Positions 42,594 through 52,421 are shown, counted from the first letter of the stretch. The stretch is DNA of 64,000 bases from Aphanomyces cochlioides (GCA_019828595.1 JAHQRK010000009.1:2108001-2172000), one strand, 5' to 3'. Translations and numbers: made by a program. Notes: generated from the letters alone by a model not told the origin.

Positions 42594-44106
42594 TAGTCTG
42601 TACTATATGGAAATTTGTATAGTGACTTGATTTGTATTTTAATAAAATATGACCGTGCCATTCATCCAAAGAGTTCTGATTGGCTGTGCCATCTTGTAAA
42701 ATGACCAATAAAAGCTGCTCATTATTGGCTGGGATAAACTCGTTTTGAGCGGGACTGATTTTGCACATGGGACATTTGATACTGTAGCTAAACAAAGTTG
42801 TCGATACAGTGTCGAAGTATCGTCGGTTCACACATGATCATTACTTCTTACCGATAGGATTGCAGAGGTATTTGACTTCTAGTAATATAAGCACTTTCTT
42901 CAAACTACTTGTTCGCCGTTTCTCGAGAAGGGGGTGTGGTCAGATAGTTCGTCATTCGCTGACTTCGATTAGTTTGGCACGCGGGAAACATCATAATGGG
43001 TCCCTGTCCTCTAAGGCTAATACAGTCCAACTGCGTCTAATTCGGACTAATGACATAGAACTAAGTTATTCAGGATTTACTGGTCTGTTGTTAATCTTTA
43101 CTTGTTGATTGAGAGATACACAAAGAGACACACAAAATGGAATTCTCAATCAACAGATTTGACAATGAATTCTTGTCTTGAGCCTGGTCTTCTCAAATGC
43201 AAACAATCCACGAACATTTCGTTGTGATCTACACAATGAGAGGAGGCAATCCTACGCACGTCGTTGTCTTGAACGGCCTTCCTTGTCTCGAAAGCAACAT
43301 GCTTGTTTTCACAGAAAAAGACAACCAATTGTACTACAAGTTATTTTCAATTGGACAATATTCATAAGCAAGGTTGATCGCCTTGCAAATTCCATCAACA
43401 AGTCATCGATTGTCACCTTCGCATGAAATTACAGAGGGCTGGTAAATATACACGTACAGTGGTACTTGCAGTTTTGGCCTCACTCTTTTGCACTGTATAA
43501 AATAATGCCATAAAATTCAAAAGGTATAATATTTTGAAGGAAACATGGATCCTGCAATCTCATTACACACGACTTGGAAACTTTATTCGATCATAAGGCA
43601 AAATTTACATTGTTAAGCAATCGATGAATATAAGGCAAAGACAAATTGTTATTGAAAAGGTATAGATTATATTTCACACTTAATCAAAATTCAAGAATTT
43701 TGAGCATAATATGCTCAAATATCCTAAGTACGATATTTGTTATCAAAGAATATTATTTGATACAAGTACCGTTAACCTCTCTATACATGGGTGATCTCAA
43801 GATTTAGCCAATCAAAACTTAGTAACACTATACATGTATGTAACTCGAAAAGGTCGATTTGTATACTGTACCGTATCGGTCATATTATTTCGGCCTGGTG
43901 AGTGAACGAATGGCTCGGCTCTGGTGAACCATTTTGAACGATCCTCATTTGCCTGGTGAATACTAGTGAACGATGGCTTTGATCAACCTTAGAATATCTA
44001 GAGATATTTTATGCGAAAATTATCCAATGGTGAGCTATTTTGACCGAAATATTGACTAATAATATAACCATATATCTTATCAAGCCAATATCTCGATTGT
44101 CTTCCT

Positions 44107-45509
44107 TGTCCAATGCGTTTGGCATCCCGCCGACGAACCCACAGAAATTGGCTCAGTGGTAGAGCACACGCTTCGGAAGCGAGAGGTCACCGGTTCGATC
44201 CGGGCTAGGACGAGGGATTTGCAACCCCTCCGCCCCCCCTGTCCGAAAGCACGGTATTTAATGGGATGTATGTGATCGGGAAATTTAAGTGCGCCTCGAA
44301 CTTACAAGAGAACTCAATTAACCGACGAACCCACAGGTTGCGGGTTCGAGTCCCGCTGAAGCCTTTTTGGTAAAAAATTTAAAATATCTGATTGTTCAAT
44401 CTCCAACTGCCATTGATTGCTCTTTCTTACTTCACACGCACAAGTAAACCCATAGATCTCATTCCTTTAACGTGCATTAAGGCTATAACTAGCATTCCAA
44501 CGTATGCCGCAGCACCATTGAGCACAGGCAGGAAACTCAAAACCTGTGTACAGCAGCAGTCTCTTGGTGATTCTGTTGCTGTACACAGACTTCCAATTCA
44601 TGTCAATGCTCAATCATGCCTTGATATACCGCTGCTTGCAACCACAGAGCCTCATGTTTCATGGCTTGGTGGTTGCGAATAGACTGTATGCCACAGTGTC
44701 ATTGAGGACTGGTTTGAATCCGAAGCCTGTTTACACCAACAGTCACTTGTGATTCTGCAGGTGTGCACAAACTTTAGGTAGCATGCCAATTCTCAATAAA
44801 GCCTAGACATACGTCTACTTGCAGCCACAGAGCCATCACACATGCAGGCTATGTGGCTGCAAGTAGACTTTGCAATGCACCACTATGCATTGACATGAAT
44901 CCCATAACCTGCTTACAACATCAGTCTTTTGATGTATCTGTTGCTATAAACTGATTGTATAGTTCATGTCAAAGCTCTCGCGTTCGAATTGACATACGTC
45001 TAGACTCCATTTAGTATTGACATGAATTGGAAAGTCTGTGTACAGCAACAGAATCATCAAGAGACTGCTGCTGTACACAGGTTTTGAGATTCATGTCAAT
45101 GCTCAATCATGCTATGGCATACGGTCTGCGTACAGCCACCAAGCCATGAAACATGAGGCTCTGTGGTTGCAAGCAGCGGTATATCAAGGCATGATTGAGC
45201 ATTGACATGAATTGGAAGTCTGTGTACAGCAACAGAATCACCAAGAGACTGCTGCTGTACACAGGTTTTGAGTTTCCTGCCTGTGCTCAATGGTGCTGCG
45301 GCATACGTTGGAATGCTAGTTATAGCCTTAATGCACGTTAAAGGAATGAGATCTATGGGTTTACTTGTGCGTGTGAAGTAAGAAAGAGCAATCAATGGCA
45401 GTTGGAGATTGAACAATCAGATATTTTAAATTTTTTACCAAAAAGGCTTCAGCGGGACTCGAGCCCGCAACCTGTGGGTTCGTCGGCGGGATGCCTAACG
45501 CATTTGACA
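44107..45509. repeat. Imperfect inverted repeat with hairpin array
   Basis: The outer parts (44337-44670 and 45110-45470) are inverse copies of each other. Inside, units of the type CTGTGTACAGCAGCAG...CTGTTGCTGTACACAG recur at least four times (44540-44600, 45030-45085, 45215-45265, weaker at 44725 and 44910), plus a perfect stem GTCTACTTGCAGCCACA at about 44812-44877. No protein is predicted. Confidence 0.7.
44145..44321 (+). mobile_element. tRNA-derived SINE with 15-bp target duplication
   Basis: A 177-bp insert flanked by CCGACGAACCCACAG (44130-44144 and 44322-44336). Its head has a pol III A box (TGGCTCAGTGG, 44149-44159) and a B-box-like GGTTCGATCC about 38 bp later, in a tRNA-like context (CACGCTTCGGAAGCGAG between them), then a tRNA-unrelated body ending AACTCAATTAA. 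The other arm of the inverted repeat has the same site without the insert (45472-45486), which confirms the boundaries. The tRNA acceptor 5' strand is missing, so this is not a working tRNA. Confidence 0.75.
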
Positions 45510-45922
45510 AGACGTAGCAGTTCTTTTGATAAAAATGAGATAAATACTACTAGTACAATAATTACAATGAATATATTTTGACCAAGTTTCACCTACCCCT
45601 GGTGAATAGATATGACCGATGACCTCTATTGTGGTGAGTAGATATGAACGAATCCACTCAGCCTGGTGAATAGATATGAACTTTTGCCTCGCGGTGAGAC
45701 ATGAATGCTGGTGAGATAATATGACCGATACGGTACTTGAGCTAACAGTGTAAGGTCATTACATTTTTCTTAACTTTTGGGATTAATTATGAGCTGAGAC
45801 AAAGCCGTAAACTTTTTGTTCTGGCCATGTGGATGCACTTGGCCACAAGTATTGCTCCGGAGTATTGAGGAAAAGCTCTGTTGCGCTTTGTCGTCGTCAA
45901 ATTGTGACGTCTTGACTTGTGA

Positions 45923-45939
45923 TCATTTTCACATTTTCC
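45923..45939 (+). promoter_or_regulatory. Inr-FPR-like core promoter of the 45946 gene
   Basis: TCATTTTCACATTTTCC, 6 bp before the ATG. Confidence 0.5.
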
Positions 45940-45945
45940 ACCATC

Positions 45946-46293
45946 ATGCGAGTTGCTGCCGCGATCCTTGCCTCCCTCTGCACCATTGCACTCTTGAACC
46001 AGGCTGATGCCGAGACAAACCTTCGCCATGTGCGTCTTCACGATGGATCATCGGCTTTGCAAAGCGCTGCCGAGTCGCGTGAACTCCGAGAAGCGTACAT
46101 AATCAAGCAAAAAACCGACGATGACGATGATGATGACGATGACGACGATGATGACGACGATGACGATGACGACGATGACGATGACGACGATGACGATGAC
46201 GATGATGACTTTGCAGGCGATGAATCAGACTCTATCGTGAGCACGACCTCGACTGGAGAATTGGGCTCGAAGTTTGTTGCCCGACCGGAATAA
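45946..46293 (+). CDS. Secreted poly-Asp protein (gene M)
   Basis: A 115-residue protein started at 45946 (MRVAAAILASLCTIALLNQA, cleavage near Ala22), the Met that follows the promoter motif; an upstream in-frame Met at 45919 would precede the Inr. After the signal, ETNLRHVRLHDGSSALQ and SRELREAYI form a short charged part, then about 30 uninterrupted Asp residues encoded by mixed GAT/GAC codons (46119-46208), and a short Ser/Thr tail. An Asp run of this kind could bind cations or basic peptides; the neighbouring secreted proteins are very basic. Slippage probably makes the run variable. Confidence 0.75.
   Translation: MRVAAAILASLCTIALLNQADAETNLRHVRLHDGSSALQSAAESRELREAYIIKQKTDDDDDDDDDDDDDDDDDDDDDDDDDDDDDDDFAGDESDSIVSTTSTGELGSKFVARPE
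46119..46208 (+). repeat. GAY trinucleotide microsatellite
   Basis: About 30 GAT/GAC codons in a row within the poly-Asp gene. Confidence 0.9.
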
Positions 46294-46512
46294 CATTGCT
46301 TTTACTTCCATGACAAACCATTTGCTTTGAATGCTTGAGAGATAAAACGATATTGCTGCTTTACTCAGTGTGAGGCATTTCACGTCGCCGTGTGTTGATA
46401 GAAGGGAATACTCGACGAAACCAAGATATACAGAGCACAAGATAGTCTACGTCCCTCGTCGTAAATTTGGCGATAAGATGGTTTTATAGTTCATTCGTGA
46501 ATTGGATTCGCC

Positions 46513-46652
46513 ATGCGCACAACTCTCTTGCCCGTCGTCCTCATGGCTGCTGCTGAGGACGTGACCGCAAGTACATCGAGAAGATGCGGGCAGAACGGGC
46601 TGCTCAGGAGAAGAAACAAGGGAAACGCAAAGGCAAGAAATGTTGCATCTAG
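46513..46652 (+). pseudogene. Deleted paralogue of the KKCCI-ending secreted protein
   Basis: It begins MRTTLLPVVLMAAAEDV like the signal of the 47159 gene and, in another frame, ends RKYIEKMRAERAAQEKKQGK then RKGKKCCI and a stop. The central region is missing and the two ends are out of frame, so this is a deletion derivative. Confidence 0.6.
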
Positions 46653-47137
46653 ATCTAAGGAGTCCAACATAGCTACGACTATAAAATTTCTTTGCAATTG
46701 GCATTTTCATCTGAATCAAGATGTACTTTGGACTTTCACAGCATTGACGACATCGACTACCGATAGACTACCTACAGCCACTGGATGTCTTGACGCAACT
46801 ACACCACAACTAGAATGAAAGACGATAGTTCTAACGACGACAAATATCAAAGGAGAACACTTTCCTCTTTTCTCACTATGCAGTCACGATTTACAAACTT
46901 AAAATTTCAGCATGCGCAGTGCAAGATGAGGTCAACGCCTCTGGCTGGGCTTCATTCAAGGTCGTTAAGTTACAAATGCGTGGTTGTGGGCACACTCAGA
47001 GCTACACGAGGGGGGATTGAGATGGCTTTGGTCATTTCACGACCCAAAACTGAAGACCCCCATGGATCTAGACCAATCAGTGAACCTACAGGGCGACTTT
47101 AGTTTCAGCCATGAAAAATCGAGAGCCACGCTTTGCT

Positions 47138-47152
47138 TCATTTCACATTTGG
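47138..47152 (+). promoter_or_regulatory. Inr-FPR-like core promoter of the 47159 gene
   Basis: TCATTTCACATTTGG, 6 bp before the ATG. Confidence 0.45.
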
Positions 47153-47158
47153 ATCTCC

Positions 47159-47538
47159 ATGCGCACTACAGCCTTGTCTCTCGCCCTCTTTGCTGTTCTG
47201 GCTGCTGGGTATCATGCCGCCGATGAAGGTTCCATTAAACTTGTCAACGCTCTTGATCAAGCAGTCGCCGATAAGCTTCATGTGGACTCAGCAACATTCT
47301 CGAAGCTTAACAGTGAGGACAGCAACCGCAATTTGATTGACATCAAGAACGCGGTGCAGCACGTGATGGCGATAAAGAGAGAGAAGGATGAACAACTTGG
47401 GAGTGACCAGTGAAGGAGCGCGCCGAGTCCAACAAAAATGGTATCCAAGAATTTCGCGATAAACTGAAGGAGTTGAAAGAGGAGCGAGAAAAAGCTCGTA
47501 AGAAGCGAAAGGCCCAAGGCAAGAAATGTTGCATCTAA
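47159..47538 (+). pseudogene. Secreted helical protein ending GKKCCI, frameshifted (gene N)
   Basis: Start MRTTALSLALFAVLAAGYHA is a signal peptide; the upstream Met at 47111 precedes the promoter motif and was rejected. Residues 24-50 (KLVNALDQAVADKLHVDSAT) align with the N-terminal part of the 49095 protein. The first frame stops at 47413 after LGSDQ; the coding pattern goes on in the next frame as KERAESNKNGIQEFRDKLKE then a Lys/Arg/Glu coiled coil ending AQGKKCCI at 47538. No GT-AG pair of suitable size restores the frame, so a one-base indel near 47405 is likely. The paired Cys near the C-terminus is shared with the relic at 46652. Confidence 0.65.
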
Positions 47539-49072
47539 CGGGATCGACGAACCAGAGATCTCTTCATGTTCCTATTGAACAGCCAAGAATCCTCATAAAT
47601 CTACAATTTCGCATTCCCCGTTTTTACTCCATCGATGACGCTGACTCAGTAAAGTCTACGCGAATTTTATCCCCTCCGTCCGATCGAAGCTCATTATGTG
47701 AACAACGCAGTGCGATTGAGGATGGAGTTTGTCATGGCGAATTCATTTTGCGGCATATCTTGTGGGTTACCAAACGGAAGTTCCGCCGTTGATCGAAATG
47801 TCAACTTTATCGTTCCAAGTGCTGGCGCTCGGATAGTCGACCCCACTTTTCTACCTTGCAGTCAACAACTAAATCCTTAAGCTGAATGTGCTCGTTGAGG
47901 TAGACGAGCTGTGTTGACAGGTGGGATCTTCATCGGCGTCATCGAAGAAATTTCTTCGTTAACTCTTCTCCAAGAAGGTGAGACTCCCAACCTCGTTGGA
48001 AGGAGCAAAATACTCCAGCCTCTTTAAAGTACACGGGAGGCCAATGATGCCGTCGCTTGCTCCTTCAAGCTCCGTCGTCACGTCGTCTTTTCGCCAGATG
48101 GACTCTTTCAAACGAAAAGAGATCGTCTCGTTGTGAAAGTGTCGAGAATGAACTGAAACGAAGGCCAATTGCAGAGGAATTCATTTCCCCAGTAAAGCAT
48201 AGTCGACCGACGCGACTCTCGATGAGGTTGATCATTCAATTCTCGCTACGACTGTGTTGCTGTCGTGTCAGAGTGCCTTCAGCGAGTTCTTTCCAATGCA
48301 ACTAAAACGGCCAGAGTGGAGTTCCGTCGACAGATTGTTCCCTCCGGCAAGAAGAAAGTCTTGGAAGGGGAATGGTCCTTGCTTCGAGTGGATTCATTTA
48401 CAATCTGTCTACCGAACGCACAACCAAATTCTCACCTTCCAAAAAGTTGGTCCTGCAGGAGAATACTTATCCAAGTTTATGCTAGTAATACCGTATTCCT
48501 TTTGGGTAGACGAACGGTTTGGGTAGACGGACAGAGTTTGTACTTTGAAAAGGACAATACTGTAAAATTAATATCTCTACAAATTTAATTTCAAGTAAAA
48601 TATAAGTTTTCATAGTAGTGACTGGTTGGTTGTCATTTGTTGATTCTGGCGACAATGTCCGACACAGACAAGCCTGCAACCCGGCCCACAGGGGGTCCCA
48701 ATTGTCTTGGAATTGGTCGCAATCCCAATCAACTCAAAATCACAGCGATATCGTACCGAGATAGAACACAGTGTTGATTGGCTGGTTTTGATACTATGTA
48801 GCCTGTAACATTCAATATATCCTCTTTAAAATGATATTTTAAAAATTACTTGAAATTTGTAAAGGCCTCTTAATCCGGATGAATTTCTGTTATCCGGTGT
48901 ACATGGGATACGGTATTAACATTGTAAGCTTAACTATTTTGTGGTTTAACATTGTGGTGACTAAGATGACATTGCCGCACGTCCAGACGACCACCGACTG
49001 TCGTCCAATTGCTTCATGATTTGTTCGCCGATTGGCTCCACGACTGACAAGTGTATCGAATCGTTCTTCCTC
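47539..49072. other. No gene seen
   Basis: Short frames on both strands (for example 48265-48588) without motifs. Confidence 0.45.
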
Positions 49073-49089
49073 TCATTGCAAAATTGGCC
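49073..49089 (+). promoter_or_regulatory. Inr-FPR-like core promoter of the 49095 gene
   Basis: TCATTGCAAAATTGGCC, 5 bp before the ATG. Confidence 0.5.
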
Positions 49090-49094
49090 TCGCC

Positions 49095-49685
49095 ATGCGC
49101 AGTACTGCCTTTACTCTCCTGCTCTTGGCGATCTTCGCCGCCGTGATCGCGGGCTTCCAAACCACCGAAGACCGTATTGCTCAATTTGACAATGCTCGCG
49201 ATGCCACCATTGCCCGCAAGCTCAATGTCGATGCCGTCACATACGCTCAACTCAAGGAAGAACTTGAAGATCGCAAGTTGTTCTTGAGCGAAGAAACCCG
49301 TGAGAAGCTCAAGGCTGCCGTCGGCAAAGTGAGCTCGAAAGTCAAAGAAGTCGTCGGCAAGGTCAAGGACAAAGTCAAGTCGGCCTATGGCAAGATTAAG
49401 GAACGTGTCAAGGGCGTTGGCAAGAAGATTAAGGAACGAGTCAAGGGCGCCGGCAAGAAGATCAAGGGAGCTTACCACCGCGTGAAGAACCGCGTCAAGG
49501 GTGGGGCTAAGAAATTCAAGAACCGCGTCAAGGATGCTTATGGCAAGGCGAAGAATCGTGTCAAGCGAGCTTACGGCAAGGCCAAGGACCGTGTCAAGAA
49601 CTTTGCCAAGCGTGTCCGCAGCAAGTTCTCCAAGAAGAAGAAGGACGAAGAAGCGTCGACTTCGGAATCCACTGAAGACAACTAA
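49095..49685 (+). CDS. Secreted Lys-rich 11-residue-repeat protein (gene O)
   Basis: A 196-residue protein started at the Met after the promoter motif (MRSTAFTLLLLAIFAAVIAG, signal peptide to about 20; a Met 21 codons upstream was rejected). Residues 21-76 are acidic and related to gene N. From residue 77 come about nine tandem 11-residue units of the form GKxKxRVKxxY/A (GKVKDKVKSAY, GKIKERVKGVG, KKFKNRVKDAY, GKAKNRVKRAY, GKAKDRVKNFA), one with a 7-residue insertion, then a Lys run and an acidic Ser/Glu tail. Eleven-residue periodicity is known from apolipoprotein, synuclein and LEA helices that lie on membranes; this one is extremely cationic. A membrane- or nucleic-acid-binding effector is possible. 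Intact. Confidence 0.85.
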   Translation: MRSTAFTLLLLAIFAAVIAGFQTTEDRIAQFDNARDATIARKLNVDAVTYAQLKEELEDRKLFLSEETREKLKAAVGKVSSKVKEVVGKVKDKVKSAYGKIKERVKGVGKKIKERVKGAGKKIKGAYHRVKNRVKGGAKKFKNRVKDAYGKAKNRVKRAYGKAKDRVKNFAKRVRSKFSKKKKDEEASTSESTEDN

Positions 49686-49715
49686 AGTGCTAACTACGTG
49701 ATTTAATTCTCTCAT

Positions 49716-50400
49716 TCCGTCATGATGAACTTTGTCGTTTGTCGTTCCATCGCAGGACTTTTAGGAAAATTTAGACAGAAGTGGGACACGTCTGACAAAA
49801 GTGGGGCTTTTGCCAAATGTGGGGGACAAATCCATAAAATAGTGTTAATAGGGTGGTTGCGCAACTTTATTGTGAGATTCATTCTAAATAGTGAGATGGG
49901 CTGGAAATGTATCGATTTTTGAATCGATGTCCCAACCTCGCAGCCAATCAGAATCGAGTATTTAGGGCCCGTCTGGCAACCGAAAATATACAATAAATTG
50001 GCCCAAAATGCCATTTTGAGGCCAAATTCAATAATTGAGGTCAAAATTTGAACCTGTTTATCTCCAAGAGTTTTGCACCAAGTCCAATATTTTTGGTTGG
50101 GATATACTCAGTGGAGGCTCCCAAAATGCCTTTTTACGAAATGGAGGTTTTACCTCCATTTTGAATATGCCATAAATCGTTGATCCCATTTTGGCTGAAA
50201 ATGGCATATTCATTTTGAAATTTTGCCAGACTCACCCTTAGCTAATTCACGCAAAACACACCCTAACACACCCTAATACACATGCAATTAATTTGGGCAA
50301 TATTCGGTTCAACTTGGCTTCAGTATGGTCAAATCGATTTGGAAATGTATTTGATATTTGGTCGAAAATACAAATTTGACTGAAATTGACAATGTGAAAT
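49716..50400. repeat. Dispersed noncoding repeats (two families nested)
   Basis: 49755-49965 resembles 57240-57540 (AAATTTAGACAGAAGTGG inverted there; AATGTATCGATTTTT, CAATCAGAATCGAGTATTTA). 49966-50238 is copy 2 of the GGGCCCGTCTGG family (compare 19717-19976), apparently inserted into the first repeat, because CTAATTCACGCAAAACACAC resumes directly after GAGTATTTA in the 57.5-kb copy. Confidence 0.65.
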
Positions 50401-50574
50401 TTGAATTTCATCAAACTTGCTGCAATCACGACGCCAATATATTGGATTGCGCTTCTTATAGTCGGCTATAAGAGTGTCGTAGCATTTGGCATGCAACTTG
50501 TGCTCGCAATTGGTAGAATGCACCCATTTTCTTGCAATGCCGGCGCAAATACCACAACGTCCTAGTTCGTGCAC
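50329..50574 (-). pseudogene. RING-like zinc-binding fragment
   Basis: The frame has CGICAGIARKWVHSTNCEHK followed by LHAKCYDTLI, giving a C-x2-C-x12-C-x-H-x4-C order like the first part of a RING finger; the last Cys pair is not found as expected (a lone Cys in RRDCSKFDE). It overlaps repeat sequence, so it is probably a mobile-element relic. Confidence 0.35.
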
Positions 50575-50919
50575 ATAGCTTTGGCGCTTGCTCTCAACAT
50601 CTCGTTTTTTAAGAGCCGCCTTGGCAGCATCCAGGCGTTTTCTCGTAACTTGTGATCACGAGTTTATTTGCAGATTCGTCTCTGCTGATGCGCTTTCAAA
50701 TTGCGCGAGCAAGAGAAATCTGAGCGACACTTGGTGCATACGAGTCGTGATCTTTCCATCACAGACAACACTGGACTTGCTGGACATTGATTTGATACAT
50801 TTTATTGGCTGCAGATGTAATCCCTACTAAGTTCAATAATCATCAAGTCCATGTGGAGTTGATCATTCCAACCATTACTTCAGCCACTCAAGCATGACGC
50901 ACGTATCAGTCAGTGGTCA
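50575..50919. other. No gene seen
   Basis: Short frames only. Confidence 0.4.
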
Positions 50920-50990
50920 CAGGGAGATCGGGTGAACTTGGATGCGATGAAGGGGGTCTTCAACGCATCCAAGCTCACCCGATCTCCCTG
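50920..50990. repeat. 27-bp near-perfect hairpin
   Basis: 50920-50946 and 50964-50990 are inverse copies with one mismatch (CAGGGAGATCGGGTGA-x-CTTGGATGCG), separated by 17 bases. It is GC-richer than the flanks. It could be a small-RNA precursor or a foldback end. Confidence 0.7.
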
Positions 50991-51141
50991 TCAATGTTTT
51001 GGCCTCGCCAGGCGTCTCATATCGACTTCATCCAAAGGCATTCGCAGTAAACAACCCATTATAAAGAAAAAGAGGTTACAATCGTTCATAAAAATATAAA
51101 GTTTGAACAAGACCATGCCAAATCATCGAAGGCGAATAGAA

Positions 51142-51371
51142 GCGACTGGCGAGACAATGGTAAGCGCTCTCTCTATTTGCATGTCTAATAAATCAAGTAG
51201 AGTCAAAACAATGCTACGATTCGTTTGCGGTGTGTGCGGTGCTCATGTCGTGGTGGTTGGCCGTCGAGCGTCGAAAAGGAATGAAATGACGGCCAGCCAC
51301 CGCGACCGACGAGACAAAGGTAAGCGCTCTCTCTATTTGCATGTTTAATAAATCAAATAGAGTCAAAACAT
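51142..51371 (+). repeat. Two 70-bp direct repeats 160 bp apart
   Basis: 51142-51211 and 51302-51371 match at nearly all positions (GGTAAGCGCTCTCTCTATTT, AATAAATCAA.TAGAGTCAAA). The segment between includes an inverted pair around GTGGTTGGCCGTC / GACGGCCAGCCAC. It lies at the 3' edge of the Ulp1-like gene and may be an element end. Confidence 0.7.
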
Positions 51372-51388
51372 TGTTAGGGGGCAATTGT

Positions 51389-52372
51389 CTAAGTTTCTAC
51401 TGACCCGCTGACGATGCAAGACAGGATGTGAGCTCGCTTTGCCTTTATAACATCGGAGTTGATCAGTCCAGGGCTCTCGTTGCCGAGGATTTTTTCGGCA
51501 AGCCAACACACGAAGATTCCAGAGTCCTTTGGATTGCTCAATCTGGGACTTCTGTTGTGGTTTCTCTCGACGAACCACTTTGTCTTGGGCACGGCTGCCT
51601 TGAAGTCGTCATCTTGGACAGCATGCATAACATCGAGAATTTTAACAACAAAATCGGCATAATCAAATTGTTTGTCGTCGCGAAGAGGGTCAAACACGCG
51701 AACGGACTTTCTTGATGGCACACATACGATCAATGACCAGTGGGAGCCATTTATGCTGCATGGGACTATGATTTTATCGGATTGTAGGGCACGCTCCCCA
51801 GTGTCTTTCAGAGAACCAACGTCGAGTAACCGTTTGTTGAAAGTCCACATTTGTTGCAGCCAGGTAGGCTCAAGCAGACAGCTATCAAAGAAATAGTCAG
51901 TAGGATTTCTAGCTTTGTGGACCATGGTCAGCCAGGCACCGACGACGATTTCATTGACATTTTCGTTTGGACGCAGGCAAACCAAATCACGGCGGCATAA
52001 TTCCATACCATCCAGAATGCCCAGAACTTGTTCAGGCTTCCCGCGCAAGATAGTAAAAATGCTGGGTTCCTCGATCGCCTTCGACAAACTTGTGCGTGTA
52101 CCCCGCGCCGTAGATTTTTTCACAGTCGAGCTCTGTGGGTCGGCTGTCTCCATGTCAATTTCAAACGCAGTTTCATTGCAACCTTCTCTTTCGGACTCAT
52201 CAAAAATAGTCAAAAATGCAGATAGCGGCTTTCTCTTCTCCTCAATTGCTGGCATTTCTTGTTGGCTCCCATTTTTCAATTCATTCAACATGTTGAAGGT
52301 CGTTCGCTGAAATGATGCCATTTCAGCCTGCAATTTTTGTAAATCGGACACTTTGCTCATCAACGCTTTCAA
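51389..52372 (-). pseudogene. Ulp1/C48-type protease domain of a MULE-like element, catalytic Cys replaced
   Basis: 327 residues: N-terminal coiled coil (1-35, LQKLQAEMASFQRTTFNMLN), acidic linker, then a C48 fold from about 128. Visible landmarks are NENVNEIVVGAWLTM, IIVPCSINGSHWSLIV (catalytic His211), VRVFDPLRDD (Asp228) and NPKDSGIFVCWLAEKIL. In active SUMO-type proteases the last motif reads D-C-G; here the Cys is Ser284, and the Gln normally six residues before it is Leu278. The enzyme is therefore predicted inactive as a cysteine protease. The Met at 52372 is probably not the true start: the open frame continues upstream through VHNHSVPYCREHVDDVSAQL and joins the next entry by a one-base frameshift. 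Confidence 0.7.
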
Positions 52373-52421
52373 TTGAGCTGAAACATCGTCGACGTGCTCT
52401 CGGCAATAAGGAACGCTGTGG

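Larger units (their letters stand above)
41891..43870. other. Mostly noncoding, with a recombinase fragment and a 33-bp repeat
   Basis: AT-rich. Contains the fragment at 41983-42174 and the repeat at 42561-42593, listed separately. The other frames are short. Confidence 0.45.
43871..45733. mobile_element. Non-autonomous TA-flanked element built of palindromes
   Basis: Ends are an 18-bp perfect inverted repeat (CCGTATCGGTCATATTAT) bordered by TA (43869-43870, 45734-45735). Both flanks inside the ends carry several copies of a CTGGTGAATA..ATGAACGA-like motif, possible transposase-binding repeats. The interior is a long imperfect inverted repeat (about 44107-45509) composed of smaller hairpins. 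No transposase was seen. Confidence 0.65.

Noticed and set aside
44145..44215. Functional tRNA gene
   Set aside because: A and B boxes are present, but the 5' acceptor strand is missing, the T stem mismatches, and the unit has a target duplication, so SINE is the better call.
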